64,000 nucleotides of DNA from Symsagittifera roscoffensis (lineage: Eukaryota; Xenacoelomorpha; Acoela; Convolutidae): NCBI RefSeq assembly GCF_963678635.1, contig NC_087065.1, positions 12,299,579 to 12,363,578 on the forward strand. The letters are read 5' to 3'. Below the pieces are notes generated by a model. That model worked only from the letters and a program-made list of their open reading frames with translations. It was not told the DNA's origin and did not search any database. The position numbers were made by a program, and so were the translations under genes. This document shows positions 11,217 to 21,701 of this stretch, piece after piece (the first letter of the stretch is position 1; every line of letters starts with the position of its first letter).

Positions 11217-11692
11217 GGATCTTGTTAACTATCCCCCCCCTATTTCGATTTCAGAAATTAAACTTTGGTGGCCGCATTTTCAATTGCTTAAAACAATTTT
11301 CAGAAAATAAATATATTTAAAAATTTTTACTGGGGTTTTATATAATTAGTGAGTAATACAAATACGAACGCGCGAAAATGAAAGCCCACTTAATTGTTGA
11401 CGTTTTAAAATGCATATTTTATACCGAAATGTTTGTCATAAATATTACATGCATAGGGGGAAATAGTTGACAGGGTCCAAAAGAGGGGGGGGGAGTTAAC
11501 AAGGTCCAAAAAGGGGTGGGGGGGGAATAGTTGACAGGGTCCAAAAGGGGGGGGGTAGTTAACAAAGTCCAAAAGGGGGAGGGGGGGAATAGTTAACAAG
11601 GTCCAAAGGGGAGAGGGGAATAGTTGACAGGGTCCAAAAGGGGGGATAGTTAACAAGGTCCAAAAGGGGGGGGGGGATAGTTAACAAGATCC
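11217..11692. mobile_element. MITE-like element with inverted ends, G-rich interior
   Basis: The left end GGATCTTGTTAACTATCC (11217) is the exact reverse complement of the right end GGATAGTTAACAAGATCC (to 11692). The 476-bp interior has no coding potential. Its right half (11453-11692) is a G-rich minisatellite. The ends resemble those of the MITE at 48128-48338 (GGATCTACTTAACAATCTCC), so the two may be related. Confidence 0.7.
11453..11692. repeat. G-rich minisatellite, about 30-35 bp units
   Basis: About seven to eight units of the form ATAGTTGACAGGGTCCAAAAG or ATAGTTAACAAGGTCCAAAA followed by runs of 5 to 10 G. Runs of guanine at this spacing on one strand have G-quadruplex potential. The core AGTTAAC is also the core of the terminal repeat, so the array may have grown by amplifying the element end. 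Confidence 0.85.
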
Positions 11693-12040
11693 GAAAACTA
11701 AGATAAACCAAACCAAGTTTTTCCATAAATCAAAAATAGCTATATCGCTCATTATGGATCTCAAAAATTTATTTTGATCTTATGTAAACATTTATGACAC
11801 GCTCTCAATTTCTGAACGTACTTTTTTGTACTGAATCTTCACAGTTGCTTTGTATGTGAATCGTCTTCAACATTCACTACATCTATGCGGTAACAGATAA
11901 CTACGATCACGTCGTTTGGAATTGGAATTTGCTTTGCGCTTTAGTTTTTAAAAATAAAAAAATGAGAAGGTGATTAAAGAGTGAGTTCTAATCAGTTTAG
12001 TTTGCAATTGGCAGTAAATCATGGTTATCTTTTTTCAACT
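11693..12040. other. No recognisable feature
   Basis: AT-rich sequence with no long frame, repeat landmark or RNA gene that I can identify. Confidence 0.5.
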
Positions 12041-12300
12041 ATTGTTCCGACTTTCGTAACGAAAGTAACGGAATATTTCTGCTCGGGGTGGGTGGGTTTT
12101 TTTTCTTCAGACAAATTTCGACTTTTTAACTAGCCGTTTTTGACGGACTTTTCTAGCATCATTCAAAAGGTATTGTTGTCCTGAGCTTTAATTTGAAAAT
12201 TTTACCTGTGATCATTTTTTGTAAAGTTATTGGGGTTTGAAACTTGCAATTTTGGCCAATTTGGGACAATTAACGCGCCGATACATTTCGCGCCATTAAT
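12041..12300 (+). mobile_element. Hairpin-ended dispersed element, 5' part
   Basis: Starts ATTGTTCCGACTTTCG with the terminal inverted pair ACTTTCG/CGAAAGT, then the family marker GCTCGGGGTGGG, and continues through GTGATCATTTTT and TTTGGGACAATTAACGCG. It loses similarity near 12300 and lacks the right-hand hairpin, so it is truncated. Confidence 0.7.
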
Positions 12301-12309
12301 GCGTAACCA

Positions 12310-12545
12310 GAAATGGTTACATGTCATTTTGCCCCAAGTCAACTTGTCCCAGCCCAACTTGTCCGATTCCAAATTGCCCCAGATGACAACTTGTCCAATG
12401 CCATCTTGTCCCAGATAATAGAAAATAAAACTTACCCCAAATTTTTTGATATCCTCGTAGAACATGATGTCGGATATCCTCGTAGAACATAGACGTGTTT
12501 CATTTTGTTTCAAAGGCGCTTCATTTTGTTTCATTTTGTTTCATA
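12310..12545. repeat. Degenerate short tandem repeats
   Basis: From 12318 to 12415 a degenerate unit containing ACTTGTCC(CAG) recurs about six times. It is followed by two copies of GATATCCTCGTAGAACAT (12448 and 12472) and by a TTTCATTTTG repeat up to 12545. Confidence 0.7.
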
Positions 12546-13079
12546 AGTCCTATTTTTGAATCAGCAGCCCCGCACGTGACAATTTCCGATGTTCACTGAA
12601 ACAAAGAGATTAATTTCTTGAGCTAAAAATTGTAAATGACCAATATAATAGCCATATCAGAGAACAAAATTTGATCAAAAAAACTTTGGCGTATTTAAAC
12701 CAAAAAAAAGTTTCAAAGAGGTTAGTTCTTCTTCGTATATCTCATTCTCGTTGTTTTTTTCTCTTTCATCTTTATCTGAAGCTGACGACTCGCCGTTCAC
12801 GTTGCAAATTTCAGGCAAAAAACTAGCAAAAATTTTTTAAATTTGGCATTTGTAACGACTATAGTATGCATTTAAAGGTCTTTAGATTAAAAAATGTTCA
12901 GAAATGCGTCAGTAAAGTTTTTTTTTCCGAGAACAAATTCATATCATAGAAAGTTTAATATCTGGATTGGCAACAAAACACTGGATCGCTCGCACTATAC
13001 CAATGCAAATGAAAACTATATCAAACGAACACAAGACAACTCAATCAGCAAATTCCAACTGCCTTTAAAGGTCTAGGGA
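12546..13079. other. No recognisable feature
   Basis: AT-rich sequence without supported genes. The 60-codon frame near 12894-13076 shows no domain. Confidence 0.4.
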
Positions 13080-15305
13080 GAAGAAGTTATTTTAAGAATA
13101 TAGATGCATTCTACAAAAAAAAAACGAAAAAAAATAATTGAAATTTTTTTTTGAAATTTTTTTTGAGTTTTCTTAAAAATAATCCCACCAAACGCGGTAT
13201 AAAGAAAGAAGATAATTTTCTATCCTGCCAACGTAAAATGTTTGACAATTAGCCGATTTTGTATGATTTAAAAGACGAGTTCAATCTCCGCGGTGATAGC
13301 GCGAAATACTCCGCGCGTTAACTGTCCCAAATTGGATAAATTGGCCAAACTGTCTAGTTTTGCAATCTTTAAACCCCCCTATTTTTACAAAAGAAAATCC
13401 TTCAGAAGTTTCTTGTTCAAAATTGTTCAAAAATATGTATATCAAAACTACCCCGGGCACAAATATTTGGTCAATTTCTCCGAAAGTCGGAACAACAAAA
13501 CAGAACTGGTCAATTTATCTACAAAGTATGTGGAATTTCAAACAATTTCCAAAAATTTTATTTTTCACTCAAGGTGGCGGCTCTTTTCCAGTTCCCCCCC
13601 CCCCCACCTTTCAAATTCAATTTTGAAAAGCTTATTTAGCGTTGTCATAATGCAATGAAATTTGGCATGGTGATTAAATCGACAATTCTGAACAGATTTG
13701 TTCTTCATACTTAACAGCGTAACATCACGCATTTAGCCGTAATAACACGTAAAACAAACATAAAACTCGGTATTTTGAAAAGGGGGAAACTGGAAAAGAG
13801 CCAAGGTGGCTATTCTCAAGGGCGAAAAACCAATTGGGCAAAAAACTCAGGGGCAAAAACCGAAAACAAATATAATGTACCAATTGCTGTTCATCTTTTG
13901 CTAATTCTATAAAAAACCGTTAAAAAGTCTGTTCCAATTTGACGGTGGCCAGTGAAAGTGTGAGTGTTTTTTTCTGCCGTTTTAATAATCAGCCAAAAAA
14001 AAACTAAATTCCTGGAAAAACTTATTTTCTTTGTGATTTTCACGCTTTCTTCCCAAATTTTGGAATATTTAAATCTGATTGGCTGAAATTTATTTTCATC
14101 CATTCGGTTCTTCGCCTATAAGGGATTCCACCGTGTGGCAAAGAGTTTGCTTTTAGATCTTGATATCGTGTATTTGATCCTTTTCCAACGCAATGATAGT
14201 GTTCACGAGCGGATTTAGGGGTGTGGGTGGAAGCGGAAACATCACCCCCCAACCGCACCTCCTCAAAGATTTGACCCCTGTCGACCCAAATGGTTCCACC
14301 TTTGTACTGTTTTGAGATATCCATTTTTGGCTGACTGTCCCTGAAGTTTTTCTAAGGACGCCTCAGGCGCCAATATGTACTAATTTTGAGAGGAAAGTGC
14401 CTTAAACGCTTTTTTGGTTGTTTTTTCAAACATTTGCCTGCAGCGCAGAAAATTTGGTCAAAATGGGGGTATTTAATTGGATTTAGTATAGTTTAGATAA
14501 TCAATTTGGTCGACCTGAAAAAAAGTCAGCAAAATTTACAATTTTTTTGAAAATTTGCCCGCCCTCGAGAGAATTCTAGATGCGCCCCTGATAGTGTGTA
14601 AAGAAAAGCTGTAGCTTTAGATCTATAGCAATCTAGCCAATTTCGGCTGCAATAGTCGTAGTACGTGAGAATATTAAACGCAAAACAAAACAGCCTTAAG
14701 CCGCAAAAAAAAGGTTTTACTCATTAAAAAAAATCAGCCTGGTTAAATAAGAAAGTAAGAGGAAAGTACTATATTTAGACAGTCTGAATAGTCTTTCATA
14801 GATCCTGCGAGTCGCAGAAACCACAATTAGAAATACCTAATCAGATAACTTTTTTTGCTAATTTTTCCATTCAAGGTGGTTTTAAGATTGAAGTTTAGGA
14901 TCATGCATAGCACATAATATTGTTGCCAATAAGGCGATTGAGGGGCAATAAATTGTTGCAAATTAAAAGTGAAACGCTTCCAGGCATGTCTATTTGTCAG
15001 CGAAATTAACCAAAGAGTCCCTTTTTGGATTTGTTTTGGTTGATCAAGTACCCTGCCAAAGGTACCAGTAAAGTACCTTTGGCAACGAAAAATGACATAC
15101 TTGAGAAAATATCAGAATGTGAAAGAAATTGTGTTTTTCGAACAAATCTTTGCAACATGCAACCTGAAATTTCATGCCGGCATGTGTTTTTCTTTCTAAA
15201 AATTGCCTGGGATGCGGAAGCTTTTGACATTGAATTGGTTAATTTTGTTTACAAAAACTTGAGATACACCACTAACTGACCCAAAATTTAGATCCAACTA
15301 TCTTC
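13080..15305. repeat. Tandem duplication, copy 1 (about 2.2 kb)
   Basis: Matches 15306-17410 in order. Shared landmarks include TCCCACCA...CGGTATAAAGAAAGAA (13186 and 15413), TTAACTGTCCCAAATTGGAT (13318 and 15550), TTCCACCGTGTGGCAAAGAG (14126 and 16078), AATAGTCTTTCATAGATCC (14786 and 16989), AGGCATGTCTATTTGTCA (14982 and 17193) and AAAGTACCTTTGGCAACGAA (15070 and 17291). It contains a copy of the GCGCC repeat family at about 14330-14590. No gene is supported. Confidence 0.85.
15054..15084. repeat. Perfect 12-bp inverted repeat
   Basis: TGCCAAAGGTAC and GTACCTTTGGCA flank a 7-base loop. The second copy of the tandem duplication (about 17291) keeps only the right arm. The arm CTTTGG/GGTACC resembles the hairpins at 3024-3164. 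Confidence 0.8.
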
Positions 15306-17410
15306 TATGGTCTAGGGAGCAGTGTTTGTTTTAAAAAAAAAAGATGCGTTTTAAAAAAAAAGCACAAAAAACTTCAAAAATTTTGAAAAATTTTTTCAGT
15401 TTCAAAAAATCATCCCACCACAAGCCGTATAAAGAAAGAAAAAGAAAAATTTGTATCTTGTTATAGTAGCATTTTTGACATTCAGCCTTTTTTGAATAAT
15501 TTATAAGACTAGTTCAATCTCCCCCGTAAAAGCGCGAAATACTCCCCGCGTTAACTGTCCCAAATTGGATAAAACGGCCAAATTCGTCAGAAGTTTCTAG
15601 TTAAAAATTGTTCAGAAAACCTGAACAAACTAGTCAGAACAGGTACCATTTTCCTATCCAACATTGTTGGGCATGAAAAATAGCATGTAGACGTACTTAG
15701 CAGTGTGGTAAAGTTGCTGTTCTCATGAGCGAAGGACTAACTGAGCAAAAAATTCATGGGCAAAAAATCGAAAACAAATAGACGAAAATCAATTATTAAA
15801 ATGAATCAATTGCTGTTTAACTAAAAGGAAATAAATGAAACAATCTTTTGCTTGTTTGATAATGAAACCCTTGAAATATAAACTTTTTTCCAAATCGAGG
15901 GCGGTCAGTGACAGTTTTAAAATTTTTTCTGCATGGTTTCCGGCCAAATTTTTTAAGTAAATTTTGAAAGAAACTACTTTTCTTGAGACTTTCCCGCTTT
16001 CCTCTTAAATTTTGGAATACTAAAAACTGATTCGCCGAATTTATTTTTCGTCCATTTGGTCTTTCGCCTATGAGGAATTCCACCGTGTGGCAAAGAGTTT
16101 GCTTTTAGATCTTGATATCGTGATTTTGATCCTTCTCCATGGCAATGATAGTGTTCACTAGCGGATTTAGGGGTGTGGGTGAAAGCGGAAACACCACCCC
16201 ACAACCGCACCCCGTCAACTATTTGACCCCTGCCGACCCAAAAGGTCCCTCTTTTGTACTATTTTGAGATATCCATTTTTTGGCTGACTGACCCTAAAAA
16301 TTTCTATAGAAGCATTTGGCGCCAAAACATACTAACTTTGAGGGAGGGGGGGGGGGGACGCGTGCCAAAAAAAAGCGTTCTTAATGTTTCAAAAATGTGA
16401 CTGACCCTAAAAATTTCTATAGAAGCTTTTGGCGCCATAATATATTAATTTTGAGGGGGGAGCGCGTGCCAAAAAAAGCGTTCAAAAGGTTTCAAAAATG
16501 TGGCTGACCCAAAACGTTTCTATAGAAGTTTTTGGCGCCAAAATATATTAATTTTGAGGCGGGAGTGCGTGCCAAAAGAAGCGGTCAAAATGTTTTAAAA
16601 AGTGCATAAAAAACCTTTTTGGCCTGTTTTTTCAAATCTTGCCTGTAGCGCACAAAATGTGGTCAAAATGTTGTCTTAATGGTGATTTGGGGGAGATCAG
16701 AAAATCAATTTGGTCGAAATATAAAAAGGTCGGCAAAATGTTCGAATTTTTTTTTGAAAATCCACCCGCCTTCAGAAAATCCCAGATCCGCCCCTGATAA
16801 TGTGTGTAATGACAAGCTGTAGCTGTAAGTCTATAGCAGTCTGGCCAATTTCGGCTGCAATAGTGGTTCTACGTGAAACTTTAGACGCAAAACAAAACAG
16901 CCTTGAGTCGCAAAAAGGCTTCAGTCAATCAAAAACTCAGCCTGGAAAACAGGGAAGTAAGAAGAAAGCGCTTTGCCTAGACAAACTGAATAGTCTTTCA
17001 TAGATCCTGCGAATCGCAGAAACCACAATTAAAAGCATACTTGTTCAGAGTAGTTTTTTCTTTACTTAAGTGTGATTTTACGATGCAAGGCTAGATTCAC
17101 TCATAGCAAGTAATATCGTCGCCAATAAGGCGGTTCAGTGGCAATAACTTAAAGGGACAACTTCAGAGGCAAGTTAAGAGTGGAACGCTTCCAGGCATGT
17201 CTATTTGTCACCTACATGAACCAAAGAGTCCTTTTTTTTACCCTGATTTTTCCAGCCCCATTTTTGGTTGATCGGGGCCAGTTTTTAGTAAAGTACCTTT
17301 GGCAACGAAATATGACAAACTTGAGGAAAAAGTGCGATGTGAAAAAAAATCGAGAATTTCGAACAAATCTTTGCAATTTTGCGTCTATTTTTGCTTTCCT
17401 GTAACGCCCA
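15306..17410. repeat. Tandem duplication, copy 2
   Basis: Second copy of the 2.2-kb unit described for 13080-15305, with many substitutions and indels. It differs mainly by a local triplication at 16289-16640 inside the GCGCC-family repeat and by loss of part of the middle. Confidence 0.85.
16289..16640. repeat. Three tandem units of about 100-115 bp
   Basis: The block starting CTGACCC..A..TTTCTATAGAAG, followed by TTTGGCGCCA and GCGTGCCAAAA, occurs three times (near 16287, 16401 and 16503). It belongs to the dispersed GCGCC repeat family and is triplicated only in copy 2 of the larger duplication. Confidence 0.8.
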
Positions 17411-17587
17411 AAAAAAATTTAATTTGCGTCTATGTATGCTTTCCTGTAACGCCCAAAAATGTTTTCTTCCTGTTCTGCGCAGTAAGAATTTCCCGACAAA
17501 GATGACGCTAGCTTCATTTCACCACCTCGTTGGAATGCCCTAACGTCTATTGTTTTTAAACGTCTAATGCCTGTTCTTAAACGTCTA

Positions 17588-17625
17588 AAGAACAAATGTT
17601 TTTAAACGTAAAAACATTTGTTCTT
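17588..17625. repeat. Perfect 17-bp hairpin with AACG loop
   Basis: AAGAACAAATGTTTTTA is followed by AACG and its exact reverse complement. It sits within a local repeat of TTTTTAAACGTCTAA units (about 17553-17610). A transcript from either strand would fold into a short hairpin; it is shorter than a typical miRNA precursor. Confidence 0.8.
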
Positions 17626-18503
17626 CATACCATAGCTAACAACGGATCATTATGCGGGATCAGTTAGTTAATTTTTTTTTGTGGTGGGGGAATTTAGCTT
17701 AGTCTCGCCTAATGCATTTTATTAAGATTTTGATGCAAGGCGAACAAATGCTTACAGACCAAAATGTGTTTGATTTTTCTTACAGCATTCAAAAGTACAG
17801 AACAAGGGGACCGATCGTTTAGCAGACCAATCTTTTAGCATAAAAAGTTAAAAATGAGTCTTTAGGCAGACCAGTTTAGTAAAGTGATGGATGATTGATT
17901 GACAGACTCAAAAAGACACTCTGTCTGGGGCCAAGCTTCCCCAATTAAATCAATTATCTCACGATTTGTCAACTATCAACTCAAAAACACATTAGTCTAA
18001 ATTAAAGGCAACACAAAGTTTTACGCACAAAAACACTCGTGTTGAATTGACGCGCAGCGGAGCAAGTGGTCGCTAATCACCAGTGCCGCGTTTGAAGTTA
18101 GCTATCTGACTTTATAATTGTTCTGAGTCTGCTAAAAAATTGGTCTGCTAAAAAAAAAGTCCGCTAAAAGCCCTAGCACCAGTACAAATTGGGACATTGA
18201 AATTAGGGGAGGTCGCGAGTAGAAGAACCTATATAGTTTCATCTAATACTAAGACTTTAATATTTATATCAAACAAAAAGTCTTGGACGAAACCTAAATC
18301 CAAATTGAGGACCAAATTTAAGACGAGGGCGATTTTCACTACTGAATTTTAATCGGTTTCTCAGAGGCGCCTGAAAACAGGCTGCAATCAGAGGCGCCTA
18401 AAACGGGCTGCAAAGTTCCACGGCGTTCTCGCAATGAGATTTCATTTGGTTGTAATTGTAGTAGCTTTTACAATGAATGGAATCTAATTTGCAAACAATT
18501 TAT
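17626..18503. other. No gene recognised
   Basis: AT-rich sequence. Several weak motifs such as GTCTGCTAAAA recur, but I cannot define a unit. Confidence 0.4.
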
Positions 18504-18923
18504 TATTCTTCCGACTTTTGATACGAAAGTAATGGAATATTTGTGCTCGGGGTGGGTTTTCTTTTCTTCAGACAAATTTCGACTTTTTAACTAGCCATTT
18601 TTGACGGAATTTTTTATATCATTCAAAAAGTATTGTTGTCCTGAGCTGAAATTTGAAAAGATGTTTCACCTGTGATCATTTTTCCTAAAGTTATGGGGGT
18701 TTAAAGGTTGCCATTTTGGCCAATTTGAGACAATTAACGCGCGATATATTTCGCGCTTTTAACGCGTAAGCGGAGATTTAATCCGTCCTAAAAATTGCTC
18801 CAAAAAGGTTGAAAGAAGCTTATTTGCCTTAATTGATTTGTTACAAGAAGCAAAACTTATTCTTTTGTTCTTAAAAAGCAGTCGGAACATTCAAGGCTTT
18901 GCCCTGATATGAGCAGTCTTGTT
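18504..18923 (+). mobile_element. Hairpin-ended dispersed element
   Basis: Opens with ATTCTTCCGACTTTTGATACGAAAGT and the marker GCTCGGGGTGGGTTTT. It ends with GTCGGAACATTC, a decayed hairpin around GGCTTTGCCCTG, and GAGCAGTCTTGTT. About 420 bp long, with no coding frame. Confidence 0.75.
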
Positions 18924-18995
18924 ATTATTATATTATCAAAAAAAGCAAGAAACTTATTTTCAAAACTCAAAGTTTAACGTGGAAAAAATTTTTCT

Positions 18996-19790
18996 GGGTC
19001 CACTTAAGAATCTACACCCCTTTCAAAAAAAGGGGGGAAGATTGTTAAATAGATCGAAATGGTCGATTGGATCTACTTAACAATCTCTCCTCCACCCCTA
19101 TGGTACCTACTTAAGAACCTCCACCCCTATAATTAAATATAGTAATTTAGCACTGAGCTTTTAATTGAGAATTCAATTTTGCTGCATACTTGTTGATCGA
19201 AAAACCGACCATTTTGATCTACTTAACAATCCCCCTTTCTTGAAAGGGGTGGAGATTGTTAAGTAAATCCAATGAATTTTTCGACCAATCAGAATGCAGC
19301 AAAATTAGAATTCTCAATAGAAAGCTCAGTACTAATTTACTGTAACTATTTATTGGTCGAGATTGTAACGTAAGCACCATAGGGAGGAGATTGTTAGGTA
19401 GAAGATCCTTTTTCTGACCTAACGGTTGGTTTAACAATGTTAAAAATGAAGGCCAAATAGGTTTGTCATGCCCGAGTAAGTCCGCATACAAAACTTTTTA
19501 ACAAAATGTTACTAAGGAAAGCTCTCGGGGGGGGGGGGGGGGGGGGGGGGGGATAGCCTTGCTTGCAATCAGAGAGGAGATATTTAGACGCCACCTTAAA
19601 AAAAATGATCTAATTAACAATCTCCCCCTCCCCAACCTATGGTACCTACTTCAGAATTATTATTACTGAGCTTTCTATTGAGAATTCTAATTTTGCTGCT
19701 TTCTGATTGGTCAAAAAATTGACTATTTTGATCTACTTAGCAATCCCCTTTCTTGAAAGGGATGGAGATTGTTTAGTAGATCCCAGAAAG
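18996..19790. mobile_element. Cluster of MITE copies with CTTAACAATCTCC ends
   Basis: Several partial and nested copies of the element described at 48128-48338. Ends such as GATCTACTTAACAATC and GATTGTTAAGTA occur near 19047, 19073, 19216, 19249, 19603, 19731 and 19770. Interior markers are CAATCAGAATGCAGCAAAAT, GAAAGCTCAGTACTAATTTA and CTATGGTACCTACTT. Copies lie in both orientations, consistent with repeated insertion into one another. Confidence 0.75.
19527..19552 (+). repeat. Run of 26 guanines
   Basis: An uninterrupted G run inside the MITE cluster. Length in such runs is prone to sequencing and assembly error. Confidence 0.9.
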
Positions 19791-19956
19791 AGATGATTAT
19801 GTGAGGTGGGGGGAAAATGAAAAAGAGACGAAAGCAAAATTAAACCGAGAGCCGAGCAGTTATTATCCTACTCTATAGTGGTGTATGGAAAGCTTTCGAA
19901 AAAAGCAAGCCGATTCAATGTCCTAATTTCTATGTCGCCGCCAAAAGTATTCGAAA

Positions 19957-20450
19957 CAAGCAGGCCAAATATGAGGCTTTCTAAATGCTGAAACTTGGTC
20001 AACCAAAAACGGGCTTCCTAAAAAAGTTTTAAAAACCCTTTGGTTGATCTGGGAGTCGAACGTATATGATTGAAAGTGTTCCCTCATAAATCCGCTACAT
20101 CTTTAGCCCCTAAACAACCTTTTGGCAAAGACATTACTTTCGGCCACTATGCGAGGTATTACGACGTTAGACTTGAAAAACGTGCGTATTCAGAATAGTT
20201 CTTTCCTGTTCAACCTGACAACATTCTGTGATAATATGACATTGTTTTTTTTTTGTAATTGAAAATCACATATGGGCAAACGGAATGGTATAGGTTTTAA
20301 TAAAACTGTGAATAAAACTGTCATTGCTATTTTTTTCCGTGTCAGTACATTTGTGTCCCAGACATTTATGTCCCGGCAAAAACAGTCCAAAATGCAAAAA
20401 GTGTTCAGAACATTTGGTTCCCAGACAAAATTGTCCCAAAACTGTCTGGG
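19957..20450 (-). repeat. Tandem duplicated unit 1, with tRNA-like B box
   Basis: A unit of about 500 bp repeated at 20470-20960 (period about 513). On the minus strand it has GTTCGACTCCC (20061-20051), a good match to the RNA polymerase III B box, with a weak A-box-like GATGTAGCGGA about 30 bases upstream. That spacing suits a tRNA-derived SINE head. Other markers are AACTTGGTCAACCAAAAACG and GTGTCCCAGACATTTATGTC. Confidence 0.6.
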
Positions 20451-20469
20451 AACAATCTCCACCCCTTCA

Positions 20470-20960
20470 AAAGCAGGCCAATTATGAGGCTTTCTAAATG
20501 CTGAAACTTGGTCAACCAAAAACGGGCTTCCTAAAAAAGTTTTAAAAACCCTCTGGTTGATCTGGGAGTCGAACATATATGATTGCAAGTGTTCCCTCAT
20601 GAATCCGCTACATTTTTAGCCGCTAAACAACCTTTTGGCAAGGCCATTACTTTGGGCCACTATGCGAGGTATTACGACGTTAGACTTGAAAAACGTGCGT
20701 ATTCAGAATAGTTCTTTCCTGTTCAACCTGACAACATTCTGTGATAATATGACATTGTTTTTTTTTGTAATTGAAAATCACATATGGGCGAACGGAATGG
20801 TATAGGTTTTAATAAAACTGTGGATAAAACTGTCATTGCTATTTTTTCCTGTGTCAGTACATTTGTGTCCCAGACATTTATGTCCCGGCAAAAACAGTCC
20901 AAAATGCAAAAAGTGTTCAGAACATTTGGTTCCCAGACAAAATTGTCCCAAAACTGTCCG
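20470..20960 (-). repeat. Tandem duplicated unit 2, with tRNA-like B box
   Basis: Near-identical second copy of the unit at 19957-20450, with the B-box match at 20574-20564. The few differences from copy 1 suggest a recent duplication. Confidence 0.65.
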
Positions 20961-21587
20961 AGCTATTGCCACTTAATTTGATAAGCTCTCAATAGGAAGG
21001 ATTAAATTGATAAGGCCACGCAACTGAGCAATTAGACCAGAAATTACTTTGCGCAGCATATTAGAGACAAAATTAACACAGGACTCAAATCATTTGCATG
21101 GCAAGCGTTTCCTTCATTTTGACTCTGGACCTAATGATACCAAGCGAATAATGGTTTTCACCACTCTTCCGATTTTTTGACCTTGAAACTTATTACTTCA
21201 TCACTCGGCCAAATGAGCTTTTAAATTTCAAATTGTTCTTGAAAGTTTTGTCTCACTTTGACTGTTCTATGGCTAATTGGTACGCATAGAATCTAATTAA
21301 AGAAAAATCAAACAACCTCAAAAGAACAAAGCATTAAAGATCACAAGGTCAAATCAAGGAAATTTTGCAAAACCGTTTCGGACAGTTTTGTCTGGGAAAT
21401 AAATTTCTGATACAATTTTATAATTTCGGACTGTTTTGTCAAGGACACAAATGTCTATGCACCATTTTTTCCATATGCTGAAAATTAACTGAATGACATT
21501 TTTCTTAGAAAGTTTTAGTCAGCTAAATGAGAAACGTATTTTGCATCTTGAGGAAAGTCTGAGTGACAATTTAGATGTGTCATCATA
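20961..21587. other. No gene recognised; upstream of the M6-like first exon
   Basis: AT-rich. It includes short matches to the repeat on its left (CGGACAGTTTTGTCTGGGA near 21379). A promoter or 5' UTR for the M6-like gene is expected here, but I see no clear TATA or initiator element to name. Confidence 0.3.
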
Positions 21588-21701
21588 ATGTCCGCGTTGG
21601 CGAGTGAGAGGAGTGCCAGTTTCGTGAGGAGTCCCTCCAAGTCCAAGTCCAGGAGGACCAGCATTGTCTCCAACAGATCCGTCGCCTCCACCAGATCAAA
21701 G
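21588..21701 (+). CDS. M6-like gene exon 1
   Basis: Starts at ATG 21588 and encodes 38 residues rich in Ser and Arg (SPSKSKSRRTSIVSNRS), a likely cytoplasmic, phosphorylatable head. It ends AAG with a canonical GT donor (GTACAC) in phase 0. The upstream sequence has no better ATG in frame, but an additional 5' exon cannot be excluded. Confidence 0.7.

Noticed and set aside
11405-11656. Pro-rich minus-strand ORF
   Set aside because: Translation of the G-rich minisatellite; no coding support.
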